Assembly (NCBI RefSeq): GCF_002775205.1
Contig: NC_036454.1
Span: forward strand, 5,771,882-5,835,881
Source: Xiphophorus maculatus
Taxonomy: Eukaryota > Chordata > Actinopteri > Cyprinodontiformes > Poeciliidae
Direction of reading: 5' to 3'
DNA length: 64,000 bases
This document shows positions 48,608-59,639 of the stretch, one piece after another (position 1 is the first letter of the stretch; each line of letters starts with the position of its first letter). The position numbers and the translations under genes are program-made. The notes under the pieces are model-generated. The model did no database searches and was not told the DNA's origin. It worked only from the letters and a program-made list of their open reading frames with translations.

Positions 48608-48895
48608 ATGAAGTTCATGGTGTGTGAACACAAGACACGACATCTTTTTTGCGACTGCCCATTCTTTGGGGACAACAAACCAATGGATATTCACCACAAA
48701 CCTTTTGTGGAACCACTAGACATAATTAATAAAATTAAGAAAATTAGGGAAAATTCTGAGGATCTGCTTCATCAGCAAGTGTCTTTAGTCAGAGGCTTCT
48801 TCAGACTCACTGTAACACTGACCTCTACAGAAGATCTGTCCTGCCCAAAGCCAACAACATCTACAACAACTGTTGAACTGAATGAGAGGAATTAG
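48608..48895 (+). other. Unclassified 95-codon open frame
   Basis: An uninterrupted frame beginning MKFMVCEHKTRHLFCDCPFF and containing IINKIKKIRENSEDLLHQQV. I do not recognise it. Its composition is less skewed than typical chance frames here, but there is no signal peptide, no known motif, and it sits just after a dispersed repeat. It could be a fragment of a mobile-element protein or chance. Confidence 0.15.
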
Positions 48896-49139
48896 AAAAT
48901 GATTTAAACATGTAAATCAGTTTCAGTTCATACTTTCACACATTTAGGACCAATTTAAATAAATACATGTAGGCTATATTTCCAAATCACCTTTTATAAA
49001 CTAAAGACATTCCAATAATAATAAACACAAACAAAGACAAAAGAAAGCATCATATAACATAACATGCATATGTTATATTAAATGATCAAAACTTCTTTTA
49101 TTTCAGCTCAACCTAAACCAAGAGGATGTGAGAACGACC

Positions 49140-49192
49140 TGAAAGTGAATGAAGTCGAGTTTAAGTTTATAAATCTGTAAATAAGGAAGTGG
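49140..49192 (-). promoter_or_regulatory. Duplicated chemokine core promoter (relic)
   Basis: On the minus strand ACTTCCTTATTTACAG, then a TATA-like TTTATAAAC and ACTCGACTTCATTCA follow in the same order and spacing as in the real chemokine promoter at 52529-52582. The downstream part (CACATCCT, GCTGAAA) is also recognisable to about 49100. No chemokine first exon follows. Confidence 0.6.
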
Positions 49193-49518
49193 GTTTTTTA
49201 TAGGTCGGACTTTTTCATTAACTTAATGTTTTGCAGGGATTTTGTTGCTTTAATGCGTTTTAGGACTTTCTTTCTCTGGGTTTATTTTATATATTTATTA
49301 ATATAAATGTTTAGTCCCTTTTTTTAGCACAACCTTAGTGGATAAAACCTATTATAAAGCTGCTTGTCTGACTTTTGGTAGTTCCTTCAGTCATCAAGCT
49401 GCTTTTTTCATGGAAATTTATCTGCTTTATTTATAGAAACTGAAGCCAAACAAATACACCACCTCTCAAAAACAAGGCAATAAAATATCAGACATTATAT
49501 AGCCATTTAGTTTTGCTC

Positions 49519-49524
49519 TTTATT
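49519..49524 (-). terminator. Chemokine poly(A) signal AATAAA
   Basis: Minus-strand AATAAA about 195 nt past the stop codon at 49718. Confidence 0.5.
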
Positions 49525-49717
49525 TCTTTAATTAAAACAAATTACATAATCATGGAGGTGAAGATAACATTAAAACTGAATAACAAAAAAAAATAAAATA
49601 ACATTTAATGAAAACAGTCTTAAAAATAAATCGGACTTTTACACTTGACGTTGGCTCAGCTTTTTAAAATTATGTCCAGGTTTTGTTCGATGAGGCACTT
49701 CCTGTTCAGGTTGATCA

Positions 49718-52475
49718 TCAGAAGATTGTTGGAGAAACAGTGGATGAATTGATGTTTTCATAATCCCTGAAATTAAAAACACAGAAACAGATTAGAGTTG
49801 TGTTCAGATCAGAGATTTAATAAGAAACAACACTACTCTGCAACAATAAAACAGTACAACACACAACAAATGGATGGATGGAAAATGTATCCATAGCAAA
49901 GGACAATTTGTATTATTACCATTATTGTAATAATTTATGTTGAATACAAGAAGCAGCGTCTGCAGCCTCTGCCCAGCCTTTGAACACAACAACATACCAG
50001 TGAATACAAGTCATGTCAAAGGGGCAAAAAATACTTTAATTTGTTTTCAAAACTTGGTTTCTGCATCATTTACAATAAGCAGTCAGGCTTTTCATCATAT
50101 TAATCCTCTTGAAACCACTTAAAATGTATTTATAGATTAATAACAGGGAGGAAAACATCTGTGAAGAAAACCAAAATAAACCATGGCTTTATGAATGGTG
50201 TCAGCATTTATGGTTAACAATGGTCACAATCAGGATTAAGGTGAAATATTTGGTTCTTTTTTCTCGCAGCATATTAGACTCAAGATAGAAAAATGTTTTG
50301 TAAATTTGCTATAAAAAAAACCTACAAAATTTTAAGATTAATCTCAGAATTTTTCTAGAAAAATAAACATGAACATTTCTGAATTTGACAAGTCAAAAAT
50401 ATGCAGGAAATAATTCTGAGATTTTTTGATTAATCTCAAACTTTCATGAAAAACAAGGAAATGTCTAAATTTAAAAATTAAAAAAATTGTTGAAACACCT
50501 CAGTTTGAGGAAAAAAAACTTCCTGAGATTAGAACTTCAATTTTTTGCTCGAAAACACTCCAAAATTTTGAGATTAATCTCAGAGGTTTTCTACAAAAAA
50601 TAAGAAACTATCTGATTTCGAAAAGTCAAAATTTGATGGGAAAAAAACTTTGAAGAAATTTTGAGGAAAAAAAGAAATTTTATAATTTGAGAAATTGAAA
50701 TTTCTGGAAATTTTCTGAACTTCAAAAATTTAAGATTTTAAACTTTTCAAAATTTTTCTTTTTTATAGATTTTTTTCAGAATATTCTCAAAATTTCTGAT
50801 TTATTTCTAGCAAATTTTTTACTTTTCAAACTCAAATATTTCCATGTTTTTTTCAGAAAATTTCTGAGAATAATCTCAAAAAGTTTTTTATTTTTTGTGG
50901 AAATGTACTTGTTTTCTTCTATCTACAATGCCATCTACCCGTCTGGACTCTGACCAGTTGTCATCCATCCATCCATAATTTCTATAAAAGTCCACAGATT
51001 GAGCTTCTTCAAATTCAGAAAATGCCACTTGTGGTTCTCAGTTTATGTCTGGCGGTTTAATGAAGCTTTGAAATATCTACACTAATATGTAAATTACGTA
51101 TCTCCATGACAACCACCACCGGATTTACAAACATTTGTGGGTTCATGTTTGCTGCAGAGGCACAAAACAAAAATAAAAAGTTCTTACTGGTTAAGTTTGT
51201 TGAGAAACTCTGGGAACCATCCGGCGTCTGAACTGATGCAAACCTTGGAGCCGTTTTTCTTGATGATGCTGCAGGGAAAGAAAGAAAAAACAACTTTAAA
51301 AAATACAAACTGACCCTAAATGAGACAAAAAAAATCACCAACTGACAGAAAGAAAAGTAAATGTTTGCCAAAAAGATCAGAAAGTTTGATTTTAATGTAA
51401 AAAAAATAATTCTATAAACAACTTGAACATTTCTAATTTTGAAAACTCAAAAATGTCAACATTTTTTAAGTTTTCTGGAAAAAATCTCAAAAATTTTCTA
51501 GAAAAGAAAAACATTGAAATTTCTGTTTATAAGGTATAAAATTTTCTAAAAAAAAAAAAAAAAAAAAGATTAGACATTTTTAGATAAATCTCAGAAATGT
51601 TATGGAAAAAATGTTGAAATTTCTGGGTTTCTTTTGTTGAAAAACTTTGACTTTTAAAACTGACCTTTTTTCTAGAAAATTCCTGAGATTAATCTTTCAG
51701 TTAATCTCACAATTGTGTTCTGTTTGTCTTGAAAAATTTCTAGAACGTTTTTGTGAAAATCTTTTTCAAAAACATTTCATAAAAATTCTAGAATAAATTT
51801 GAATTTTCAAAAGTCAACTTTTAATAAATATTCTGTTTGAAAAGTCAAGTATTTTTCTACAAAATTTATGAGACAAATGTCAAAATTTGTGAGTCTTTTT
51901 TTTTTTTTTGTTTCAATTTTCACAAGTTTTTTCCAGAAGATTTCTGAGGTTATTCTAAAAATGTCTGAGATTTTTCTTGTTTCTGTGTGAAATGTCGTCG
52001 TTTTCGTCCTTTGTTGACGCCGTAGATGGAAACATCTCCAGCTGAGGTTACTTACACTCTTTCTGCACGGCGGCACCGTCCTGACGGAGGCGTCACTTCC
52101 ACCTTGGCCACGGTTCCTAGAGCGACGCGTGTAGAGGTCGTTTTAATGCAGCGGCATCCCAACTTGGAAGCTGCAGAAAAATTCACATTTTTAAATTTAT
52201 GCTAATTAGCTTGTGTAGCATCTGTTTCTTCTTACAGCTGACAGATTAATAATGTGATTTTTATGAGATTTTTCCTCTTCACATTGGAGTTCAGTGAAGT
52301 CTGCTCTTTATTTACATGTTTTCTAGTGCCAAAAAAGCACGAGCACACCAGAAATTACAGAATAAACCTTAAATATCTGAATAAATAACAGTTAAGAGAG
52401 GATTTCCTCACCATGCAGCTCAGGGATGCAGCAGTAGAGCGTCAGAGCGACCAGGAGGATCACAGCTTTGTTCAT
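49718..52475 (-). CDS. cxcl13: CXC chemokine, cxcl13-like
   Basis: Secreted chemoattractant that should act through a CXCR-type receptor. Four exons: 52475-52412, 52170-52056, 51268-51188 and 49766-49718, with GT-AG splice sites and frame kept throughout: 309 nt, 102 aa. Residues 1-21 are a signal peptide (MNKAVILLVALTLYCC..). The mature part has GCRC (C27, C29), then C54 and C70, the four-cysteine CXC pattern, with no ELR before the CXC. VIIKKNG, KVC and the C-terminal helix WFPEFLNKL follow the family. A 16-residue tail has a possible N-glycosylation site at N93. Exon 4 is the least certain part. The ortholog name rests on synteny: next to cnot6l, in the human CXCL13 position and orientation. 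Introns 2 and 3 carry family A repeats. Confidence 0.87.
50275..50945. mobile_element. Family A element in chemokine intron 3
   Basis: AT-rich core with GAGATTAATCTCAGAGG-like words. The right end CTTCTATCTACAATGCCATC matches the terminal repeat; the left end around 50280 (AAGATAGAAAAATG) is weaker. Confidence 0.6.
51410..52010. repeat. Family A core in chemokine intron 2
   Basis: Same word set as the other family A cores (TTCCTGAGATTAATCTTTCA, CAGAAATGTTATGG, long A and T runs). Clear terminal repeats were not identified. It ends about 45 bp from the exon 2 donor. Confidence 0.5.
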
Positions 52476-52600
52476 CTTGAGAGATTTTTTTAGCTTTCAG
52501 CACCGGTCAGGATGTGGGAACGATGTGTGAATGAATGAAGTCGAGTCTGGCTTTTTAAAGCTGCAAATAAGGAAGTAAGGGAGCTTTCTTCCCGTCTGAA
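52476..52600 (-). promoter_or_regulatory. Chemokine core promoter
   Basis: On the minus strand a TATA-like CTTTAAAAAGCC lies about 80 nt before the ATG (52551-52560). It is preceded by TTACTTCCTTATTTGCAG (ETS-type TTCCT) and an NF-kB-like GGGAGCTTTC on the plus strand near 52580. The arrangement is typical of inducible chemokine genes; inducibility is inference. Confidence 0.55.
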
Positions 52601-53469
52601 CATTGAAAAAAAAAAAAATCAAATGTAGAACGAACTTGTTGCATCTGCAGGTTTTCTGGGGGTTTTGCTGACTTAACTAAAGTTAGGGGTTTCTACCCGG
52701 GGAGTATTTTCATATGATTACCACAGCAGATTTTAGATTTTTTTTTTTACAAATAATCTGCTGGAATTAATTTTCTGCTGCCCACATATAAATAAATATA
52801 GAAACTTTAAAAGAAGAGAATTGGTTACAGAGTAGAAAAAGATGCCGTTTTTATATTCAGTCATATTCAATAAATTACAATATGCGTTCATATGGGGCTA
52901 ATTTGTCAGATTAAATGAAAGTTTTGAAAATTGACAATCTGTAAGCAGGTACAAATACAATCAATGTTGTAAAACATTATCTTTATAAAATGTCTCTTAA
53001 TACAACCTTTTTGTGGTAATATCTTTATAGTTTTTTATTTTCACTTTATGTGAAAAGTTGCATTTTTACATAGGAAATACACAGTTCTTCCCAACATAGA
53101 AACCCATTCAATAAATTGCATTATTTTTGAAAAGTCCATTTATTTCAAGGACTTTGTCATATTACATAGATTAAATACACACTGAATAAAGTATTTCTGT
53201 AAATTATGATTTTCCACGTAGAATATTTAAATGTATTTAGTTAAAATTATGTTTAATACAAAAATCAGACATTATTTATTTGATCACTTCTAAAGTCTCA
53301 CGTTCTGTCACTAATTAGTGTGAAAATTGTTATTCTTTAAATTTGAATAATTAATTAATAAATTTTAGTTTGACTAATAAAAAATGTTTATTAGATAAGT
53401 TCCACTAGTTTTTATATTATTTCTATTTCAAATGAAGATTAATTATGGCTGTGTTGAAATAATTCGTAA

Positions 53470-54180
53470 TTTTGTCATGTAACGAATCATCACGTAACGT
53501 AAAGTAACAATGTAAAATTGGGCAACTTATAAATAACGTAATATTACATCAGATAACGTCATGCAACATAACATCATATTATGAAATATAATGTAACATA
53601 ACACAGCGTCGTCGTATAGCTAGACAAGGTAACATTACGTAGCCTAAAATGACGCAGCGTAAGAATACGTAGCGTATTAGTACGCAGCGTGGGATTACGT
53701 AGCGTAACTTTATGTAGTGTAACATTCCATAGCCTAAAATGACGTAGCGTGAGATTACGTAGCGTAACATTACATAGCGAAACATTACGTAGTGTAGCAT
53801 TAGGTAGTATAACATTAACATAGCGTAACAATACATGTAACGTCACGTACCGTGATGTCACTTAACTTTACATAACACAACTCAACAAGCGTTAGCAAAC
53901 ATAATGTAGCACACCGTAACGTCACGTAGAGACAAAAAGTAGCACTACGTAGCGTAGCATAACGTGGTGTACCGTAGCGTGACGTTAAGCAACATTCCGT
54001 TACAGAAAATTACATAATGGAGCAGAACGTAGCATAGCACAGCACCGTGTAGCTAACCAAGGTTTAAAAAATCACATAACGTAACATATGATAACATTAT
54101 ATAAAGCAACATCAAGTAACATTATATTACATAACACAACAAGCGTAACTAAATATAAGGTAACATAATTTTGTGAACAG
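53470..54180. repeat. Degenerate GTAAC/GTAGC pentamer array
   Basis: About 700 bp of variants of GTAAC, ATTAC and GTAGC, often grouped as the 15-mer TAGCGTAACATTACG. CpG and TACGTA are very frequent. Two overlapping open minus-strand frames (53574-53861 and 53579-53836) translate to repeated NVTLR-like and YVMLRYV-like words and are by-products of the 5-bp period. Confidence 0.85.
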
Positions 54181-55434
54181 TATTAAATAATAACAAATGG
54201 TAACATCTAAAATAAGATGCACAAAACACACTTTAGTTTATATAAAAACAGTAGTTTATGTCTCACAATGGGTTCAAGGCCAAGAAGGAAAACCACAAAG
54301 TCTGTTTGTGTTTTCTACACAGAATGAATCTTTTTCAGCAGTTTAAGCTACAAAACGTCTCCATTTTGGAGAAGTGTTAGTCTTTAGTCTCTGTGTGGAT
54401 CAGTGAAGCTTGACCACCCACGATCCTGTCAATGGTTCACCGAGTTTCCTTCCTTGAGCCCCATTTGTTGCAACTTGGCCATTAGAAAGACAACTGCTGT
54501 AAGAACCCAGTTTATGAAAAAAAGTAATAAATAATAACCAAGTTTATATAATCATGAGTAAAATTGAGCAATTAAGCTACAAGAGAATAGTTTTTTCTAC
54601 TTAATGTCTATGATCTTATGCATATATTACTATATTTTGCTAATTGCTAAACTAATTGACAAAATAGTTTTCAAACTTGCACGAATTTTCACCAAACTAA
54701 TCTGGAGTTTAGGGTTTGGACAGATGGTTTCTTCATTCAGAAAATAAGCAAAATACAGGTCAGTAAACTGCACATAGAGCAGAAGCAATTCAAACTCGGA
54801 GAATCACCAAAATACTAAAATTACACCAGTTTGGGTTGAGCCTGGGTCAGGTCCACTTAGAATCGGTACCAGGAAATGCTTCTCAGATGTTACTACATCG
54901 TACCAGGAATCAAACTTCTGTATTTGCCTTTGGGGTCTCAGCCACTTCCTGTTCTTGTAAAAAGATAATTAAGTGTGAAAGTAATCCCCCTGCTGATTGA
55001 CAGATGACTTCCCACACAGGAAAACAAGATATACTTAACTTAAAATGAGCTCTGATGGGTTACACACCAATAATTACCAAAGTTTATGACATGAAATTTC
55101 TCTGGTTTCTGGAGAGACAGAGCAGATCTACTTAATAAAAATGTAAATATTCTGTTGCTTTGATTAAAACCCAAGTTTCTTGAAGAAAGATTAGAAGATA
55201 TTTGTATTTTTCTCTCAGAATATCATTAAATGTAGAAAGATTCGGAGGAAATTAAGAATGTAATGGATTTGGAAGCAACTCTGATGAACAGTAGCTGTGT
55301 GTGAAAAAAAAAGAGTCAATATTCCACTAATGTTTAAAAAACACAATTTTACAGTTCCGGTATTCCATAAAATAAGAAATGAAATTAAAAGTTCACAGGA
55401 ACAGGTTTGCTCACCCGATAAGTCATTAAAAAAA

Positions 55435-55720
55435 CATGCCGCTCCACGATCCTCCAAGTACTTCCTGTCGTCTTCTTCTTCGTGGTTCGCGCGAGAGCCA
55501 ACATCCGGTTGTTGATCATGTGACTCCTGTGATGTGAAAAAAGTGTTTCCGTTGCAGTTTTCTGAATATATCAATTTCAATATGGCCAAAATCCCCCACC
55601 TCATCCTAGCGCCAGCACCGTTTTTGTTAATCGAAAAACGAGTGGATTTCAATTAAGCAAATTTATTTTTAAAATGTCAAATTGCGCAATTATCTGGTCA
55701 ATGGAAACGAATGTAATAAC
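55435..55720. mobile_element. Family G, copy 2
   Basis: Shares TACTTCCTGTCGTCTTCTTC, CAACATCCGGTTGTTGATCA, TGTGACTC and TCTGGTCAATGGAAACGAAT with 40990-41415. The right end is the inverted TTTCCATTGACC motif. Confidence 0.6.
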
Positions 55721-56599
55721 GTTAAAAACCTACCTTACAAGAAAAATACTTTGGGAAACGTTTTTCAAGCTCAAAAATAACCAGTTATCTTTACAATATG
55801 GCTAAAAATATTGGGTCAATCCTCCAAATCCCTGAATTCGGACGTTCTCGTCAGGTTAAATGTTTGTGAAGCTCAGTTAGCCCAACACAAACAACAGTTA
55901 GATTTTTTTTAAATTAGATTTTTTTTGTTTGTTTGTTTTATCAACAAACATCTTTATTTAGAAATACAAAGAAAAACAAGTTAGTATGAAATGTGGCAAA
56001 CTCAATCCACTAAACTGAAGTGCTCCTGACCACTAGGGGCAGTGTTGAGTCTGTAATATTACCTCCATAAATATGCTGGTGTTGGAGGATGTCCATTTTG
56101 TGGAGAAAGTTTGCAGTGCTTCATCCAGGTTGTTTTTAATATTTCCAACATTTAATCTTTTGCTTCTTTTTCCTGTGGTTGACACCTTTCTTTCTGCGAC
56201 TGCTGCATTTTCTCTTTGTATTCTTGTTAAATGTAGGCTTTTTTGTTGCCGTTTTATTTGAAAGAATAATTTTTTGTTTGAAGCGTGTTTTTGTTGCAAA
56301 AGTTTTTTCTGTTTGTGTTTGGATGTATGCATGGTTCGTGTGTTTTAAACGCGTCCGCCGCCCAACCCCCACCCCACTGCAGCTCAAAAATTATACAAAT
56401 TTGGTCCGCCCTTCACAAGTGTTTGATTTTTTTTAACCCTGTTAAAATTATTTCCAACGTAGTTTTCTCATAATGGAAAATATTGAAGTTTAACTATTAC
56501 GCTTCCTTGAACAGGTTAGGATAGATCTCAATGTTACACTTTCACATGAAAATAGCATCATATGTTTTGTTGTAAATCAACAACAAAACATATGTCTTG

Positions 56600-56720
56600 T
56601 ACAGTGGTAAAACCAGCTGGCCCACCGTCCTGGAGCTCAGCTCAGGTTGCTAGGTAACAGTGGAACTCTGCTGGGGTTGCTAGGTAACAAGGCAGTTCCT
56701 AGGGATTTCTTACATTCCAA
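56600..56720. repeat. Repeat family L with two X-boxes, copy 2
   Basis: GGTTGCTAGGTAAC occurs twice (56645-56658 and 56675-56688), 30 bp apart, and the context is an inverted counterpart of 48040-48110. Confidence 0.55.
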
Positions 56721-57957
56721 ACGTTTTTTTGAAACGGTTCATTTTCCAGACAACAAAAGAAAAATTTAATTTACTTCCAAAAAACGTCTGGGTGCGTTTC
56801 TTAAGTGCTTAAGCAACAAATGGAAGTGCATAAACGTACAAATAAAGTTCAGTTCTGACCTTTTTCGGACAATTTAGAAACTATAAATGTGAAGTTTCTG
56901 CTAATATTAAGACACGTTGAGGGACTAAATGCATCAAAAAACAAAGTAGCCGAAACTTGTTTAGCTTCACCTACGCCGTAAATGTTTATTCTCTGATGAC
57001 TAAATGCTGAAAGTAAAATCATTCCAGGAGAGATTTGCAATTTCACTGGGTGCCAGTAATAGGGCTTTTTTTTTTACTGAGTCATTCACACCTAAATGCT
57101 TGTGCATGTGAAGTGACACTTCACACTTTACTTCAAAGAAACCAGGAAAACAGATTAAAGCAAAAAAAGGTGTGACATTTGCCAAAGAGCGATATGGGAC
57201 GTCCTGATGCAGTGCGTCGACGTGGCTAGAACAGGAAATACTGATAATCTCATCAAATAAATTTAATTTAAAGGAAAAGGAAGGGAGGAAAGCGTCTCTT
57301 ATCCTCTGTATGATTAAAGCTGACTCATCCGATACTAATAATGTTAATTTGGAAATAATTGCTGACTTAGACGTGTTGGCATATGCAACAAGGTGCAAGA
57401 ATGCAGTGAAACCGTTTCCTGTCAACTTGATGTTAATCGAAAAAAGTCAATTTTTGTAGCAGGAAGAAACAGGCAAATTGAAGGTTTCTGGTGAAACAAT
57501 AAATGAAACCTTTTAATAATTTTAATCCATCCCAGGGAAGCAGAAATTAGATCAGATTTTTACATCCCCCATGCAGTCCGTTTATACTTCTGGGTTAAAT
57601 TACATGAACCTTTTAGGGTTTTACAGTGAATCAACAAAGCAACCAGAGCAAACTACTCTGTTGCTGTAGTTTATCAACAAAAAATAATCAGCAGAAAGAC
57701 AGAACTTGTACATAGATGCTGCGTTCATGAGATACTTGTTCACGCTGTAAAAAAAAATCATGTTTTGTATTCTCCAGACTCATGTTTGTTTGCAAATATA
57801 ATTCATTTTAGAATAAAACAATCCTTTATTTGTCCCTCACTTGTGAAGTGTGTTTGTAGCAACAGCAAATTGACAGAGAAACGGAAGAACACTAACAGAT
57901 AAAGGATTTCAGAATAGAAAATTTTCCTTATTGTCCACAGTGGGGAAATTCAGCAGC

Positions 57958-58345
57958 ACTGTAAAAACACAAAATCCTACCAAGTATTTTTGTTCCAGGT
58001 TCTACATCAAATATCTTAGTACATTTTAAATAAGACTAACTTAAAAGAAGCATTTCAGCATGATAAATAAGTTTGTTTTCAGTCAATAATTATTGATTAT
58101 AGATGCACAGTATTACTTATATTGGCAGATTTTTTTTCCACTTAAAACTGGAAGAATCTGTTATAAGTGAAATAATCTGCCATTAGAGCTATAACCTTTT
58201 CATAAATATTAAGGAAATATTGACCTAAAATAAGCTCCTTTGTTGCTTAAAAGTTACTTTTAATTAAAATTTCTCTCATTTTAAGTGTACTAAGATTTTT
58301 GCACTACAACCTCCTAAACCAATTTGTGTTTTTGCAGTGTAAGGG
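57958..58345. mobile_element. Inverted-repeat element family E, copy 4 (full)
   Basis: Starts CACTGTAAAAACACAAAATC and ends with the inverted form (AATTTGTGTTTTTGCAGTGT). The halves repeat TTAGTACATTTTAAATAAG and its inverted copy, giving a long imperfect palindrome. It is the best-bounded copy of the family. Confidence 0.75.
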
Positions 58346-59639
58346 AGTGCTGCTGCTCCAAACAGGGACCAGGAGGAATGGGTGACTGATGCTACATTCA
58401 ATGTTTTAGTTTAAAACTTGAGGAGAATAAATAACCAAAACAAAACTTAAAGTTTCAAAGAACAGCTGAAGACATATTTGTGCCATTACAACATAAAGCT
58501 TTTTCATGATTAAAGATCAGACATTTTAAAACCGTTTTCAGTGGTGCAATCCTTCCTACTTTGCCCAGAATGGAAACCGAACCAACCTAAACAGGCCTGT
58601 CTGAAAAAATCTCTGCGGTTTAATGTCAAATACAAAGAATCCGCTTTGTTTCGTTTCTCTTGCACTTCAGCATAAGAAGAAACTTTTAACTTTCTTCTGT
58701 TTCCTGTGGAGTGACTCCAAACACTTCCTCACATGCTTCTGCCAAACGAGCCACTTTTAGCGAGTGAAAGCCGTCTGCTTGCCAACTTCTGAATTTCAGT
58801 TTCCTGACTTTCAGCGTCAGATAAAGTTTGTGAGCTAAGTTTACAGAGCAGGTCTGCTTATCTCAGCGAATCTGAGACCCGCTGAGCGCCACAGATCCAT
58901 CGTTTATAGACTCAGATGAAGCGTTTTTATGGGTTTCAGTTGCAGCAAGTGGAGTTTTTTTGATTTAGGCGTTAGGTTCACTTTCACTGAGTGTTTTACT
59001 GTGTCTGCGTTACCGTTTGAAAATAAGGATCCTTTATGTGAACTAAAAGCCATTACGTATCTTTAATTTATTGCAGATTTTTCTCATTTTTAGCTATTTT
59101 CAAATTCAATTTATTCTATATTTGAAATCAAAAACACAGGCAAAGATAAAATACACTGAGAAACTCCAGTTTTAAGTGGGAAAATCCTTATTCTGTCATG
59201 GGTTTTCCCTTCTTGCTCTATGGATTTAATTTAGTTTCTGAACTTTTACAGTTACTGCCGATTTTCAGCTTCCACCTGGAAACAAATCCTCCGTTCATTT
59301 GTCATTTATTCTGGAGGAAAGTTTGCACTGCAGAGTTTTTGACCGGTTCCCCGAAGCGTCACACGTCTGTCAAAGCTCAGCCTAACTGTAATAAGTTACA
59401 GAAACTTTCTGAACATTAAGATCAAAATGTCTGAAGCTGTCATCATTTTAAGGTGTTAGCCACAAGCTCTGCTCTGATCAGCAGATGAAACGCAGAGACA
59501 GACAGAAATCGCTGACAGTGCCTTGCAGAAATACTTCATACCCTGTGATTTTGTCACAACCACAGACAGAGGTATTAAATTTGGATTTCATGTTATAAAA
59601 CTAAACGTGAAGAAGAAATTACACATTCTTTTTGCTTTT

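Larger units (their letters stand above)
47301..49517. other. Interval between cnot6l and the chemokine gene
   Basis: No secure gene. A GC-richer block at about 47480-47870 with CpGs (CGCCCGCGAATATCGCGGGT) looks like a transposon. A repeat with paired X-boxes lies at 48040-48110, a LINE-tail-like GGGATAAAT block at about 48262-48305, and a dispersed repeat at 48325-48500. An unclassified 95-codon frame sits at 48608-48895, and a duplicated chemokine promoter relic at 49120-49260. Confidence 0.5.

Noticed and set aside
53574..53861. 95-codon minus-strand frame with NVTLR repeats
   Set aside because: Arises from the pentamer array; several frames are open at once, and there is no start context or known domain.
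55215..55652. 145-codon minus-strand frame
   Set aside because: Runs through a family G transposon copy and has no known motif.
57000..57425. 141-codon minus-strand frame
   Set aside because: No recognisable domain, no splice-partner exons and no codon pattern that stands out; probably chance.
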